From NCBI RefSeq assembly GCF_020164785.1, contig NZ_JAIUGX010000003.1, positions 124,001 to 188,000 of the forward strand: a stretch of 64,000 nucleotides of DNA. Reading direction: 5' to 3'. Of this stretch, positions 9,808 through 18,452 are shown one piece after another. The notes beneath the pieces are model-generated. The model was not told the DNA's origin and did not search any database. It saw only the letters and a list, made by a program, of their open reading frames with translations. The position numbers were made by a program, and so were the translations under genes. Origin of the DNA: Mesorhizobium sp. ES1-1 (lineage in GTDB: Bacteria > Pseudomonadota > Alphaproteobacteria > Rhizobiales > Rhizobiaceae). Numbering within the stretch: the first letter of the stretch is position 1; every line of letters starts with the position of its first letter.

Positions 9808-9907
9808 AACGTTTGGAAAGTTGGCCTGCACGAAAACTGCACGCAGCTGCGGAAAACCTCCTCCGATCCGCCGCACCTCGTCCCAGAGAGCCTGCGAAAC
9901 AGGCGGC

Positions 9908-10072
9908 ATGGAAAAGCAAGCAAGACACCGTTGGTCCCTCCCTCACAGGCTGCTCGACGAAGGCTGGTGGCTGGTCGATCCTCCACGCGCCGGCCCCGCG
10001 GTCATCATCCCCTTTGTGCGCAAGAGCTCGCCGGCAACCCCGCCTGAAACGATGGGAAGGGCCCGGTCATGA
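9908..10072 (+). CDS. Possible 54-residue small protein upstream of the DUF4173 gene
   Basis: An ATG frame of 54 codons (MEKQARHRWSLPHRLLDEGW at the start, then WLVDPPRAGPAVIIPFVRK) whose TGA overlaps the ATG of the DUF4173 gene as ATGA. That overlap is the signature of translational coupling and is why I list it. There is no strong Shine-Dalgarno sequence and I recognise no family, so it may be spurious. Confidence 0.3.
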   Translation: MEKQARHRWSLPHRLLDEGWWLVDPPRAGPAVIIPFVRKSSPATPPETMGRARS

Positions 10073-11613
10073 CAGGCTTGTTCAGCGCCGCGCCAAGCTT
10101 CGGCGCCCGCTTCGGTGTCGCCGCGTTGGTGGTAGTCCTTGCGGATTTTCTATTTTACGGCCAGCCTTTCGGCATTACCGTCCTGCTGTTCGCCATCCTG
10201 CTTGGCGCTGCAGTCATCGCCCTTCATCCCACCGCCTTCGACGCCCGTGTCTGGGCCAAGCCCGTCGCTCTGCTCGCCGCGCTGCTGCCGCTGGCCGAAA
10301 ATGTCAGCGCGCTGTCGGTCTCGATCGCCCTTGCGGCCCTGGTCGCCTTCTCGCTTTCGCTGAGCGGACGCCTGACGCAGGGCCTCGTCCGCATTGTCGC
10401 GCAGATCGGGCAGTTCTGGCTGGCGGCGCCGTTCCGCTTCATCAGAGATTTCATCCGCTGGCGCAGGACAGTGCGGCGCTTCGGCCGGCGACGCTTGCGC
10501 CCGGCAGCCATCGCAGTCTGGGTGATGCCGCTGACGCTGGGCGCGGTCTTCCTTGCCCTGTTCGGCGCCGCCAACCCGGTCATCGATTACTGGCTGTCGC
10601 AGATCAATCTTATGAAGCTGCTCAACCTCATAGAGCTGGCGCGGATCGCCTTCTGGCTGTTCATGCTCGCCGGTGTCTGGGCCTTCCTGCGGCCACGCCT
10701 GCCGCGATTTCCGCAGCGTCTTGCCGGGGTAAAGGACGACCTCGCCAAGGCCCTGCCGGCGCCGGATGCGGAGAGGCAGGTGGTCGAGGGCATCGTGTTC
10801 GGCCGGCCCGCAATCCTGCGCGCGCTTGTCGTCTTCAACGTCCTGTTTGCGATGCAGACCGGGCTGGACGCCGCCTATCTGTGGGGCGGGGTGGCTTTGC
10901 CCGACGGCTTGAGCTACGCCGCCTACGCGCATCGCGGCGCCTATCCCCTGATCGTCACCGCGCTGCTTGCCGCCGGTTTCGTACTGGCGGCGCTCCGGCC
11001 CGGCAGCGCCACATCGGCCGATCCCACCATCCGCCGGCTGGTCTATGCCTGGGTAGCGCAGAACATCATGCTGGTCATCTCGTCGATCCTGCGGCTCGAT
11101 CTCTATATCGGCGTCTACGCGCTGACCTACTGGCGTATCGCGGCCTTCGTCTGGATGGGGCTGGTGGCGGCGGGCCTTGCCCTGATCATCGCCCGCATCG
11201 CGCTTGGGAAATCGAACGCGTGGCTCTCCTCCGCCAATCTTGTGACTTTATCCCTGACGCTCTATGCCTGCTGTTTCGTCAATTTCGCAGCCATGATCGC
11301 CAACTACAATGTCGACCATTCGCTTGAAATGACCGGCCAGGGCATCCCGCTCGACGCCTGGTATGTGCGCTCGCTCGGCCCGGGCGCGTTCCCAGCGCTC
11401 GATCGGTTCTTCGACCATAAAGAGAAGACGCCCGATGCCGGCGCCGTCCGCGAGCTCCAGAGTTTGCGGACCAGCGACGAAGGCCGGTACCGCACTCTCC
11501 ATCGCAACTGGCGCGCCTGGAGCTTTCGCGACTGGCGGCTTGCCCGCTATCTCGACAGCAAGGCCTCACTCGTGCTTCCTCAGCCTTCTCTACCTAACCT
11601 GCCGGGCCGCTGA
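10069..11613 (+). CDS. DUF4173/DUF4153-type polytopic membrane protein
   Basis: A 514-residue integral membrane protein with roughly ten hydrophobic segments, a basic cytoplasmic loop near residue 135 (RWRRTVRRFGRRRLRP), and the family landmark GLSYAAYAHRGAYPLIVTALL near residue 285. The soluble C-terminal tail (about residue 430 onward) is rich in charged residues. DUF4173 proteins have no established function. Three bases separate it from a CreB-like regulator, followed by a CreC-like kinase, so it may be a sensor partner or a target of that system. That is inference from position only. Confidence 0.85.
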   Translation: MTGLFSAAPSFGARFGVAALVVVLADFLFYGQPFGITVLLFAILLGAAVIALHPTAFDARVWAKPVALLAALLPLAENVSALSVSIALAALVAFSLSLSGRLTQGLVRIVAQIGQFWLAAPFRFIRDFIRWRRTVRRFGRRRLRPAAIAVWVMPLTLGAVFLALFGAANPVIDYWLSQINLMKLLNLIELARIAFWLFMLAGVWAFLRPRLPRFPQRLAGVKDDLAKALPAPDAERQVVEGIVFGRPAILRALVVFNVLFAMQTGLDAAYLWGGVALPDGLSYAAYAHRGAYPLIVTALLAAGFVLAALRPGSATSADPTIRRLVYAWVAQNIMLVISSILRLDLYIGVYALTYWRIAAFVWMGLVAAGLALIIARIALGKSNAWLSSANLVTLSLTLYACCFVNFAAMIANYNVDHSLEMTGQGIPLDAWYVRSLGPGAFPALDRFFDHKEKTPDAGAVRELQSLRTSDEGRYRTLHRNWRAWSFRDWRLARYLDSKASLVLPQPSLPNLPGR

Positions 11614-11616
11614 CCG

Positions 11617-12309
11617 ATGCCGCATCACATTCTCGTCGCCGACGATGACCCTCATATCCGCGAGGTGATCTGCTTCGCGCTGGAAAAGGCGGGCATGAAG
11701 ACGCAGGCCGTGGCCGACGGGGCCGCCGCCCTGCAGGCGGTCGCAAGGCGGGCGCCGGACCTTGTCGTGCTCGACATCGGCATGCCGGAGATGGACGGGC
11801 TGGAGGTCTGCCGCCGGCTGCGCCACACATCCGATGTGCCGGTGCTGTTCCTGTCGGCGCGGGACGAGGAAATCGACTGCATTCTCGGCCTTGAAATGGG
11901 TGGCGACGATTATGTGACGAAACCGTTCAGCCCGCGAGAGCTGGTCGCCCGGGTCAACGTCATCCTGCGCCGCGCCCGCCCGGCGGCGCCCGAACCGGTC
12001 GACGACCGCCAATTCGCGCATGGCAGGCTAGCGCTGACCCCGGCCAGCCATGCCGCCGCCTTCGACGGCAAGCCGCTCGCCCTGACTGGAATCGAATTCT
12101 CGATCCTGAAAGGATTCATGGCGCGGCCCATGCATGTGCTTGACCGCGACGCGGTGATGGCAAACGCCTATGCCGGCAAGATCCATGTCGCCGACCGAAC
12201 CGTCGACAGCCATATCCGCAACATTCGCGCCAAGCTGGCGGCGGTAGGGTGCATGGATGCCATCGAGACCGTGCATGGGGTCGGCTTCCGGCTCGGCCGA
12301 TGCGGCTGA
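11617..12309 (+). CDS. OmpR/PhoB-family response regulator, CreB-like
   Basis: A 230-residue regulator. The receiver domain has the acidic cluster D9-D11, phospho-acceptor D53 (VVLDIGMPEMDG), S80 and K102 (YVTKPFSP). The winged-helix output domain ends HIRNIRAKLAAVG...VHGVGFRLG. The linker and the stretch VLFLSARDEEIDCILGLEMG resemble E. coli CreB. The gene overlaps the downstream histidine kinase by 10 bp, so the two form a cognate pair. It would bind DNA as a phosphorylated dimer; its targets are unknown, and the adjacent DUF4173 gene is one candidate. Confidence 0.93.
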   Translation: MPHHILVADDDPHIREVICFALEKAGMKTQAVADGAAALQAVARRAPDLVVLDIGMPEMDGLEVCRRLRHTSDVPVLFLSARDEEIDCILGLEMGGDDYVTKPFSPRELVARVNVILRRARPAAPEPVDDRQFAHGRLALTPASHAAAFDGKPLALTGIEFSILKGFMARPMHVLDRDAVMANAYAGKIHVADRTVDSHIRNIRAKLAAVGCMDAIETVHGVGFRLGRCG

Positions 12310-13913
12310 ACGCTTCCAGCAAATGGATCGGCCGCAAATGGCGGCCGCGCCTCGCCACGGTCGTCGTGGCCATTCTGGTCATGGTGATGGCGTTGCCGCT
12401 GGTCGGCCTGTTCTTCTTCCGCCTCTATGAAAACCAGCTGATCCGCCAGACCGAAGCGGAGCTGATCGCGCAAGGCGCCGCGATCGCCGCCTTCTATGCG
12501 CGCGATGTGCGCGATGCCGCCATCCCCCTGGAAAAGCTCGGCGCGCCGATGCCGCAGCTCGACGAGAACGCAAGCCAAGGCGGTGATGCGGGCGGCGACA
12601 TCGACCCGGGCTACCGGCCGATCGAACCGCGCCTGGACCTCGCCTCCGACACGGTGCTTCCGACCCGGCCGGCGGCGACCCCCGCGGTCGCCGATCCGGC
12701 CTTCGCCGCCATCGGCGCTCGCCTGTCGGGCGCTCTCGATGCAACGCAGAAGACCACGCTGGCCGGGTTCCGGCTGCTCGACCCCAGGGGCGTCGTGATT
12801 GCCGGGCGCGGCGAGGTCGGGCAGTCGCTCGGCGGGGTCGAGGAGGTTCAACAGGCGCTGGGCGGCCGCTATGCCAGTGAACTGAGGCTGCGCATCCCCG
12901 ACCAGCCGACGCCGCCGCTGTATTCGGTCAGCCGCGGCACCAAGGTGCGGGTCTTCGTCGCCCTGCCGGTGGACGTCGCGGGCCGTGTCGCCGGCGTGGT
13001 CTATGTCTCGCGCACGCCCAACAACATCGTCAAGCATCTCTATGGCGAGCGCGGCAAGGTGAGTTTGGCCGCGATCGCCATTCTCGGCGGCACGCTGCTC
13101 ATCGGCCTGGTGTTCCTGCGCACGATCAGCCGCCCAATCCATGCGCTGATCGAGCGCACCCAGCACATCGCCGCCGGCGATCGCGGCGCAATCCGGCCGC
13201 TCGACCATCACGGCACCTATGAAATGGCCGAGTTGTCCGCCGCCTTTCTGGACATGGCGGAAAAGCTGCAGGCGCGTTCGGACGCGATCCAGACCTTCGC
13301 CACCCATGTTTCGCACGAACTCAAATCGCCGCTGACGGCGATCCAGGGGGCGGCCGAATTGCTGCGTGATTCGGGCGCCGCCATGGATGATGGCGAGCGG
13401 CGGCGTTTCTCCGACAATATCGTCAATGATGCCGGCCGGCTCAACCTGCTGGTCCGGCGGCTGCTCGAGCTCGCCAAGGCCGAAAATCTTGCGCCCAGTG
13501 GCGAAGCCACTTCGGTCGGTGCGGGGCTGGCGCTGCTGCCCGCGGATAACAGGGTGGCGGTCCGTGTCGAGGCGGGCGGCGATGTCGCCTTGCGCATCTC
13601 ACCCGAGAATGCGGCGATCGTGTTTGCCAATCTCGTCGACAATTCCGCCAGGCACGGCGCGACGCTGGTTTCGGTCACCGCGGAAAGCGCCCGCGGCAAG
13701 GCGACCGTGCTGGTCGGCGATGACGGCGCCGGCATCTCACCCAGCAACAGGACGCGCGTCTTTGAGCCGTTCTTCACCACACGGCGCGAATCGGGCGGCA
13801 CCGGCATGGGCCTCGGCATCGTGCTGGCCCTCCTGAAAGCGCATGATGGTACGATCAGGCTGGTTGACTCGGAACGCGGCACGCGCTTCGAGATCATCCT
13901 GCCGGCCGCGTGA
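12300..13913 (+). CDS. Membrane sensor histidine kinase, CreC-like
   Basis: A 537-residue kinase. One TM segment lies at about residues 20-40 and a second near 260, bracketing a periplasmic sensor of about 210 residues containing FRLLDPRGVVIAGRGEVGQS. HAMP follows, then the dimerisation/phospho-acceptor helix with H339 in THVSHELKSPLTAIQGAAE, the N box NLVDNSARHG and G boxes GDDGAGIS and GTGMGLGI. The H-box and sensor layout are closest to CreC. I use ATG 12300, which overlaps the regulator stop, rather than an upstream codon buried in the regulator gene. An FAD oxidoreductase gene begins 40 bp downstream. Confidence 0.92.
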   Translation: MRLNASSKWIGRKWRPRLATVVVAILVMVMALPLVGLFFFRLYENQLIRQTEAELIAQGAAIAAFYARDVRDAAIPLEKLGAPMPQLDENASQGGDAGGDIDPGYRPIEPRLDLASDTVLPTRPAATPAVADPAFAAIGARLSGALDATQKTTLAGFRLLDPRGVVIAGRGEVGQSLGGVEEVQQALGGRYASELRLRIPDQPTPPLYSVSRGTKVRVFVALPVDVAGRVAGVVYVSRTPNNIVKHLYGERGKVSLAAIAILGGTLLIGLVFLRTISRPIHALIERTQHIAAGDRGAIRPLDHHGTYEMAELSAAFLDMAEKLQARSDAIQTFATHVSHELKSPLTAIQGAAELLRDSGAAMDDGERRRFSDNIVNDAGRLNLLVRRLLELAKAENLAPSGEATSVGAGLALLPADNRVAVRVEAGGDVALRISPENAAIVFANLVDNSARHGATLVSVTAESARGKATVLVGDDGAGISPSNRTRVFEPFFTTRRESGGTGMGLGIVLALLKAHDGTIRLVDSERGTRFEIILPAA

Positions 13914-13953
13914 TTTCGAGATCAGCGGTCGAAACGGAAAGGGCTTCAAAGAA

Positions 13954-15120
13954 GTGCGCTACGACATCGTCATCATCGGCGGGGCCATCGTCGGGTCCTC
14001 GATCGCCTATTATCTGCGCGAGCAAGGCTTTTCGGGTTCGATCGCCCTGATCGAGCGCGACCCGCAATTCGCGCATTCGGCGACGACACTGTCCATGGCG
14101 TCTATCCGCCAGCAATTCTCCATTCCCGAAAACATCCGCCTGTCGCAATTCACGCTGAAGCTGTTCCGGCGGCTCAAGGAAGAGTTCGGCACCGACGCCG
14201 ATATCGGTTTCCGCGAGGGCGGCTACCTCATTCTCGCCGGCGAAGAGGGGCTGCCGATCCTGAAGGCCAATCACGAGGCACAGATCGCCGAGGGCGCCGA
14301 CATCGTGTTCGAGGGTCCCGAACAGTTGGCGCGTCGTTTCGCCTGGCTGTCGACCGAGGGCATTTCAGCGGGCGCCTATGGCCGCAGCGGCGAGGGCTGG
14401 TTCGATGCGCATGCCATGCTGATGCTGTTCCGCAAGGCGCTGCGCGAGAAGAAGATCGATTTCATCACGGCCGGTGTCACCGGCATCGAGCGGCAGGGCA
14501 ACCGCGTCACCGGCGTCAGCCTCGATAATGGCGAGACGCTGGAGGCCGGCGCCGTCATCAACGCCGCCGGGCCGAACGCCGGCAAGGTCGCCGCACTTGC
14601 CGGGCTGGTGCTGCCGGTCGAACCGCGCAAGCGCAACGTCTTCGTCTTCGAGGCGCGCGACAAGTTCACGGACATGCCGCTGCTGGTCGATCCCACCGGG
14701 ATCTATGTGCGGCCGGAAGGCTCGGTCTATCTCACCGGCGGCGGCGAGCCGGAAGAGGGCGACGGCCCGGCCGACCCCGCGGATTTCGACGTCGACTGGC
14801 CGTTGTTCGAAGAGGTGATGTGGCCGGTGCTGGCGACCCGCATCCCGGCTTTCGAGGCCATCAAGCCGACTCGCGCCTGGGCTGGGCATTATGACTACAA
14901 CACGCTCGACCAGAATGCGGTGATCGGCCCGCATCCCGAGGTCGGCAATTTCATCTTCGCCAACGGATTCTCCGGCCATGGCCTGCAGCAGGCGCCGGCC
15001 GTCGGCATGGCCCTGGCCGAGCTTATCGTGCATGGCGGCTACCGGACCATCGACTGCCGGGCCTTCGGCTACGAGCGGGTGGCCGAAGGAAGGGCGTTTC
15101 GCGAGCTGAACGTGATTTGA
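13954..15120 (+). CDS. FAD-dependent oxidoreductase, DadA/sarcosine oxidase-like
   Basis: A 388-residue flavoenzyme of the D-amino-acid/sarcosine oxidase (DAO) superfamily. The dinucleotide-binding loop is at the N-terminus (YDIVIIGGAIVGSSIAYYL, residues 3-21), with Ala in the second-glycine region. The C-terminal FAD motif NFIFANGFSGHGLQQAPAVG is near residue 330. These enzymes oxidise secondary or D-amines to imines; the substrate here is not predictable. Start is GTG 13954, since upstream in-frame codons lie in the kinase gene. Its close spacing suggests the same transcript as the two-component pair. Confidence 0.88.
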   Translation: MRYDIVIIGGAIVGSSIAYYLREQGFSGSIALIERDPQFAHSATTLSMASIRQQFSIPENIRLSQFTLKLFRRLKEEFGTDADIGFREGGYLILAGEEGLPILKANHEAQIAEGADIVFEGPEQLARRFAWLSTEGISAGAYGRSGEGWFDAHAMLMLFRKALREKKIDFITAGVTGIERQGNRVTGVSLDNGETLEAGAVINAAGPNAGKVAALAGLVLPVEPRKRNVFVFEARDKFTDMPLLVDPTGIYVRPEGSVYLTGGGEPEEGDGPADPADFDVDWPLFEEVMWPVLATRIPAFEAIKPTRAWAGHYDYNTLDQNAVIGPHPEVGNFIFANGFSGHGLQQAPAVGMALAELIVHGGYRTIDCRAFGYERVAEGRAFRELNVI

Positions 15121-15132
15121 AGGGCGCTTCTT

Positions 15133-15280
15133 CCTTCTCCCCTTGCGGGAGAAGGTGGCCTCGCGAAGCGAGGTCGGATGAGGGGTGTTCCAGAAGACGC
15201 CAACGTCTCACTCCGCTGGAACACCCCTCAACCGTCTCGGCGCTGCGCGCCGATCCACCTTCTCCCGCAAGGGGAGAAGG
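15133..15280. repeat. Dispersed inverted-repeat element between convergent genes
   Basis: The left arm CCTTCTCCCCTTGCGGGAGA begins at 15133; its near-exact complement ends at 15280. A second pair of arms (GGGGTGTTCCA near 15182 and TGGAACACCCC near 15224) lies inside. The element fills the gap between the FAD oxidoreductase and DUF72 genes and could fold into a long hairpin that terminates transcription from both sides. It is similar in plan, but not identical, to the 9635 and 61776 elements. Confidence 0.75.
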
Positions 15281-15291
15281 GAGATCTGCGC

Positions 15292-16023
15292 CTAGGCAAG
15301 CATCGCATCGACCGCAAGCGCATTGCCAAGCGCATGGCTTGCGGCCGTGTTGTCGAAGATCCCCCAGACCTCGGCGCCGGATGCGGCAATTGCTTGTACC
15401 TGGCTGCCGATCCGGTCGAGGCTTTCGGCTTCGTAGGCTGAATAATAGACGCGCGGCGTGCCGTGCCAGCGGAAATAGGCGAGGCGGCTCCAGCCACCCG
15501 GCACTGAAGCGGCCGGGACGGGAGCAGGGTCGGCGGCGACACGCGCGATCCGGCAGCCGGCCAGGAGCTCGTCGGCCTCCGCGTCGAACCAGCTCGCGTG
15601 GCGCGGTTCGCAGACGAGCCTTGCCGGGGTTCGCTTGCTCAACATCGTGAAGAAAGCGCGCGCGACATCGGGTTCGAAAGCCAGGCTCGGTGGCAACTGC
15701 ACCAGCAACACGCTCAGTTTCTCGCCAAGTCCTTCGGCCTGCTGCAGAAAGGCATCGATAGATGGCTCGCAGCCGACGAGCCTCTGCTCATGGGTCACCG
15801 CCTTCGGCATCTTGGCGGCGAAGCGGAAACGCTCCGGCACGGAGCGGGCCCAGCGCTCATAGGTGTCGCGGCGGTGCGGTTTGTAGAACGAGCTGTTGAT
15901 CTCGGCGACGGAAAAGCGTTGGGCGTAGCGTTCGAGATGCGAGCCGGCCGAGGCGAAGTCTTCCTTGTATCGCGTGGGAATGCTCCAGCCGGCCGTGCCT
16001 ATGAAAGATCCGCGTTTCTCCAT
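15292..16023 (-). CDS. DUF72 (YecE-like) domain protein
   Basis: A 243-residue TIM-barrel-like protein of the DUF72 family. Diagnostic segments are FIGTAGWSIP near residue 7, INSSFYKPHRRDTYERWA near residue 42, FAAKMPKAVTHEQRL, LVCEPRHASW near residue 135 and YFRWHGTPRVYYSAYE near residue 185. The biochemical role of DUF72 is not established. Length and start are normal. The gene converges with the oxidoreductase gene across an inverted repeat and is followed upstream, on the same strand, by a GNAT gene. Confidence 0.93.
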   Translation of the reverse strand: MEKRGSFIGTAGWSIPTRYKEDFASAGSHLERYAQRFSVAEINSSFYKPHRRDTYERWARSVPERFRFAAKMPKAVTHEQRLVGCEPSIDAFLQQAEGLGEKLSVLLVQLPPSLAFEPDVARAFFTMLSKRTPARLVCEPRHASWFDAEADELLAGCRIARVAADPAPVPAASVPGGWSRLAYFRWHGTPRVYYSAYEAESLDRIGSQVQAIAASGAEVWGIFDNTAASHALGNALAVDAMLA

Positions 16024-16110
16024 GGTGGGGATGTGGCCCAGCCGCGGCGCGGGTCAAGCCCGCCATCGGTCGCTCACCCGTCATCTGGTCGCAACGGGAC
16101 CGAATAATTG

Positions 16111-16536
16111 TCAGCGCTCGCGGCCGAACCAGAACGCGTCCGGCATGCGCTTCATGCCGATGCGTTCGTAGAAGGCGGCGGCGTCCGGCACGGAGAGAAG
16201 GCTGATCGCGACGGACGGTCCGATCTGCCGGCGCGCCTCGTCCATCAGGCCCTTGCCGACGCCCAGCCCCTGCGCCGATCGCGACACGGCGAGTTCGGAG
16301 ACGTAGCAGACCCAGGAGAAGTCGGTCATGGCACGGGCAACACCGACCAACGGCCTGCCTTCCACATCGCGCCGCGCGGTCACGACGAGATTTGCGCCCG
16401 ACAGCATGGCCTTGAGCCGCGCATCGTCCTCGACCGGCCTGATGTCGCCGAGGCCCGACTCCATCAGGACCTGGCGGAATTCGGCGCTGTCGAGCGCCGG
16501 TTCGCTGGCATAGAGGATTTTTGACGATGCGCTCAT
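16111..16536 (-). CDS. GNAT family N-acetyltransferase
   Basis: A 141-residue acetyltransferase with the acetyl-CoA loop VSRSAQGLGVGKGLMDEA and the C-terminal segment PDAAAFYERIGMKRMPDAFW. The substrate is unknown. I use ATG 16536 (MSASSKILYASEP); a longer in-frame version runs back over the leuD start on the other strand and has no GNAT content. The gene diverges from leuD, with about 160 bp between the two starts. Confidence 0.9.
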   Translation of the reverse strand: MSASSKILYASEPALDSAEFRQVLMESGLGDIRPVEDDARLKAMLSGANLVVTARRDVEGRPLVGVARAMTDFSWVCYVSELAVSRSAQGLGVGKGLMDEARRQIGPSVAISLLSVPDAAAFYERIGMKRMPDAFWFGRER

Positions 16537-16699
16537 GCCGGCAAGGTGCATCAGGCAGCATCGTATTTGAAGGGGCTGGTCTGCGGATCGTTTGATCCAT
16601 CGGCCAAAGCGGCCGAAACAGTCGGCTTTTATTTGCCCGCTTCTTTGTGTAGACCATGCCCAACACCAATTCGCGCAACGACAATCACGGGCAAGTGCC

Positions 16700-17305
16700 A
16701 TGGAAAAATTCACCAAGCTCACCGGCGTCGCCGCCCCGATGCCGATCATCAATGTCGACACCGACATGATCATCCCGAAGGACTATCTGAAGACGATCAA
16801 GCGCACCGGCCTCGGCACCGGACTGTTCGCCGAGATGCGCTACAGGGATGACGGTTCGGAAAACCCGGATTTCGTGCTCAACAAGCCCGCCTACCGGAAC
16901 TCCCAGATCCTGGTGGCCGGCGACAATTTCGGCTGCGGCTCGTCGCGCGAGCACGCGCCATGGGCGCTGCTCGACTTCGGCATACGCTGCGTCATCTCGA
17001 CCTCGTTCGCCGACATCTTCTACAACAACTGCTTCAAGAACGGCGTGCTGCCGATCACCGTCAGCGCCGAGGATCTGGAGAAGCTGATGGACGATGCGTC
17101 GCGCGGTTCCAATGCGACTTTGTCGATCGACCTCGAAGCCAAGGAGATCCGCGGCCCCGATGGCGGCGTCGTCACCTTCGACCTCGACGACTTCAAGCGG
17201 CACTGCATGCTGAACGGGCTCGACGATATCGGTCTGACCATGGAGAAGGCCGGCGCCATCGACTCGTTCGAAAGGCGCAACGCCGAACAGCGCCCCTGGG
17301 CCTGA
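16700..17305 (+). CDS. leuD: 3-isopropylmalate dehydratase small subunit
   Basis: A 201-residue swivel-domain subunit that pairs with LeuC to isomerise 2-isopropylmalate to 3-isopropylmalate in leucine biosynthesis. Landmarks are [20 protein letters not shown] near residue 18, [15 protein letters not shown] (substrate loop) near residue 75 and [18 protein letters not shown] near residue 102. Start is ATG 16700, which gives the standard [15 protein letters not shown] opening. leuC is not in the window; leuB lies 8.3 kb downstream on the same strand. A weak GC-rich hairpin follows the stop. Confidence 0.97.
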   Translation: MEKFTKLTGVAAPMPIINVDTDMIIPKDYLKTIKRTGLGTGLFAEMRYRDDGSENPDFVLNKPAYRNSQILVAGDNFGCGSSREHAPWALLDFGIRCVISTSFADIFYNNCFKNGVLPITVSAEDLEKLMDDASRGSNATLSIDLEAKEIRGPDGGVVTFDLDDFKRHCMLNGLDDIGLTMEKAGAIDSFERRNAEQRPWA

Positions 17306-17367
17306 GCGATACGATCTAAGCCGGCCGTTGGCGGCTGGCTTCGTGGCGACTGAACGGAGGGACAGTC

Positions 17368-18294
17368 ATGACACGTTCGCTTATTATCGGCGCCTGTGCG
17401 CTGATATGGGCCCTCACCCCGGCGGCCACCTCGCATGCACAGAGCGATCTGGTGCTGGTGCCGGCCGACGATCCTGCTCCCGGTCAGGGTGCATCAGGCA
17501 CCGCCAACGCGACATTGGCCGACGATGAAGGCCAGAAGCCTGTTCCGTTCGCGGGCGGGCAACTGACCATCACCCAGCAGGAAGAGTATGGCGAGAAGGT
17601 GCTGGCCTATGACGGCAAGCAGCTCGCCAGCAATTACGACGTGTCGTTCGACAAGATCGTGAAGGTCGGCGGGGTCGACGTCGCGCTGGTCGATGTCGGC
17701 GATGGCGGCAACCAGTGCGGCCCGGCCACCCTCATCGTCTGGAAGCCGGAAGGCGGCGCAATACAAAGCCTCAAGGTCGAACAGGACGAATGCGGGGCCC
17801 CGCCGGCGGCGGTGGCCGACAACGCCATCTATTTCGTGCCCTATCTGCTGCCGGGCGCTTCGCAGCAGGCGCTGCAGTGGTCGCCGACGGAAGGACTGAC
17901 GATTGCAGGCGACCTGCATTACGCGCCGCAGCCCGGGACCGACTGGAAGGACATCGATCCCTCCAAATACGACAATATCATCGACGCCTTCCACAACGAG
18001 GCCGTTTACAAGCTGGCCGATACGCTACTGGGCAAGGACATGCCTGATATGGCGACCAGCCTGCTGGTCGGCGGTGGCACGGAAAAGACCGCGTCTGGCG
18101 CCTTCTACGCCAGCGGCTGCGTGCCGCATGATTGCGGCGGCAATGACGGCTTCATGGCCGTCGACGCCGCCAAACAGCAGCTCTATTTCGCCCGCCGTGG
18201 CGATAATGGCGAGCCGACCACCTGGCCGGCGGTGTCGGCATGGCCGGCCGACATCAAGGACGCGATGGACAAGGCGATGGGATCGGCAAATTAG
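17368..18294 (+). CDS. Secreted protein of unknown function
   Basis: A 308-residue protein with a clear signal peptide (MTRSLIIGACALIWALTPAA, cleavage near SHAQ-S, residue 25). The mature part has no TM segment and no family I recognise. It contains paired cysteines in NQCGPATLIVWKPEGG and, near residue 250, ASGCVPHDCGGNDGF, which could form disulfides in the periplasm. A good Shine-Dalgarno (GGAGGG, 17356-17361) precedes ATG 17368. It stands between leuD and an agmatinase-like gene on the same strand, with gaps large enough for its own promoter. Confidence 0.8.
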   Translation: MTRSLIIGACALIWALTPAATSHAQSDLVLVPADDPAPGQGASGTANATLADDEGQKPVPFAGGQLTITQQEEYGEKVLAYDGKQLASNYDVSFDKIVKVGGVDVALVDVGDGGNQCGPATLIVWKPEGGAIQSLKVEQDECGAPPAAVADNAIYFVPYLLPGASQQALQWSPTEGLTIAGDLHYAPQPGTDWKDIDPSKYDNIIDAFHNEAVYKLADTLLGKDMPDMATSLLVGGGTEKTASGAFYASGCVPHDCGGNDGFMAVDAAKQQLYFARRGDNGEPTTWPAVSAWPADIKDAMDKAMGSAN

Positions 18295-18452
18295 CGACCG
18301 CCGGCTGAAAGGCTTGGAGCCTGCGGGCGAGATGGCCGGCCGTGTCGATCGAAACTTGGTCCGATTTGTGGCCTGCAGCCAAGCTAGCAAGCCGATCCGC
18401 CACAACCGGGAACGAGCCGCAAAATCATCGATAATCACCAGGGCATCAAGAC

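Noticed and set aside
17318..17341. Terminator after leuD
   Set aside because: AAGCCGGCC/GGCTGGCTT forms a stem, but no T-run follows, so I did not list it as a feature.
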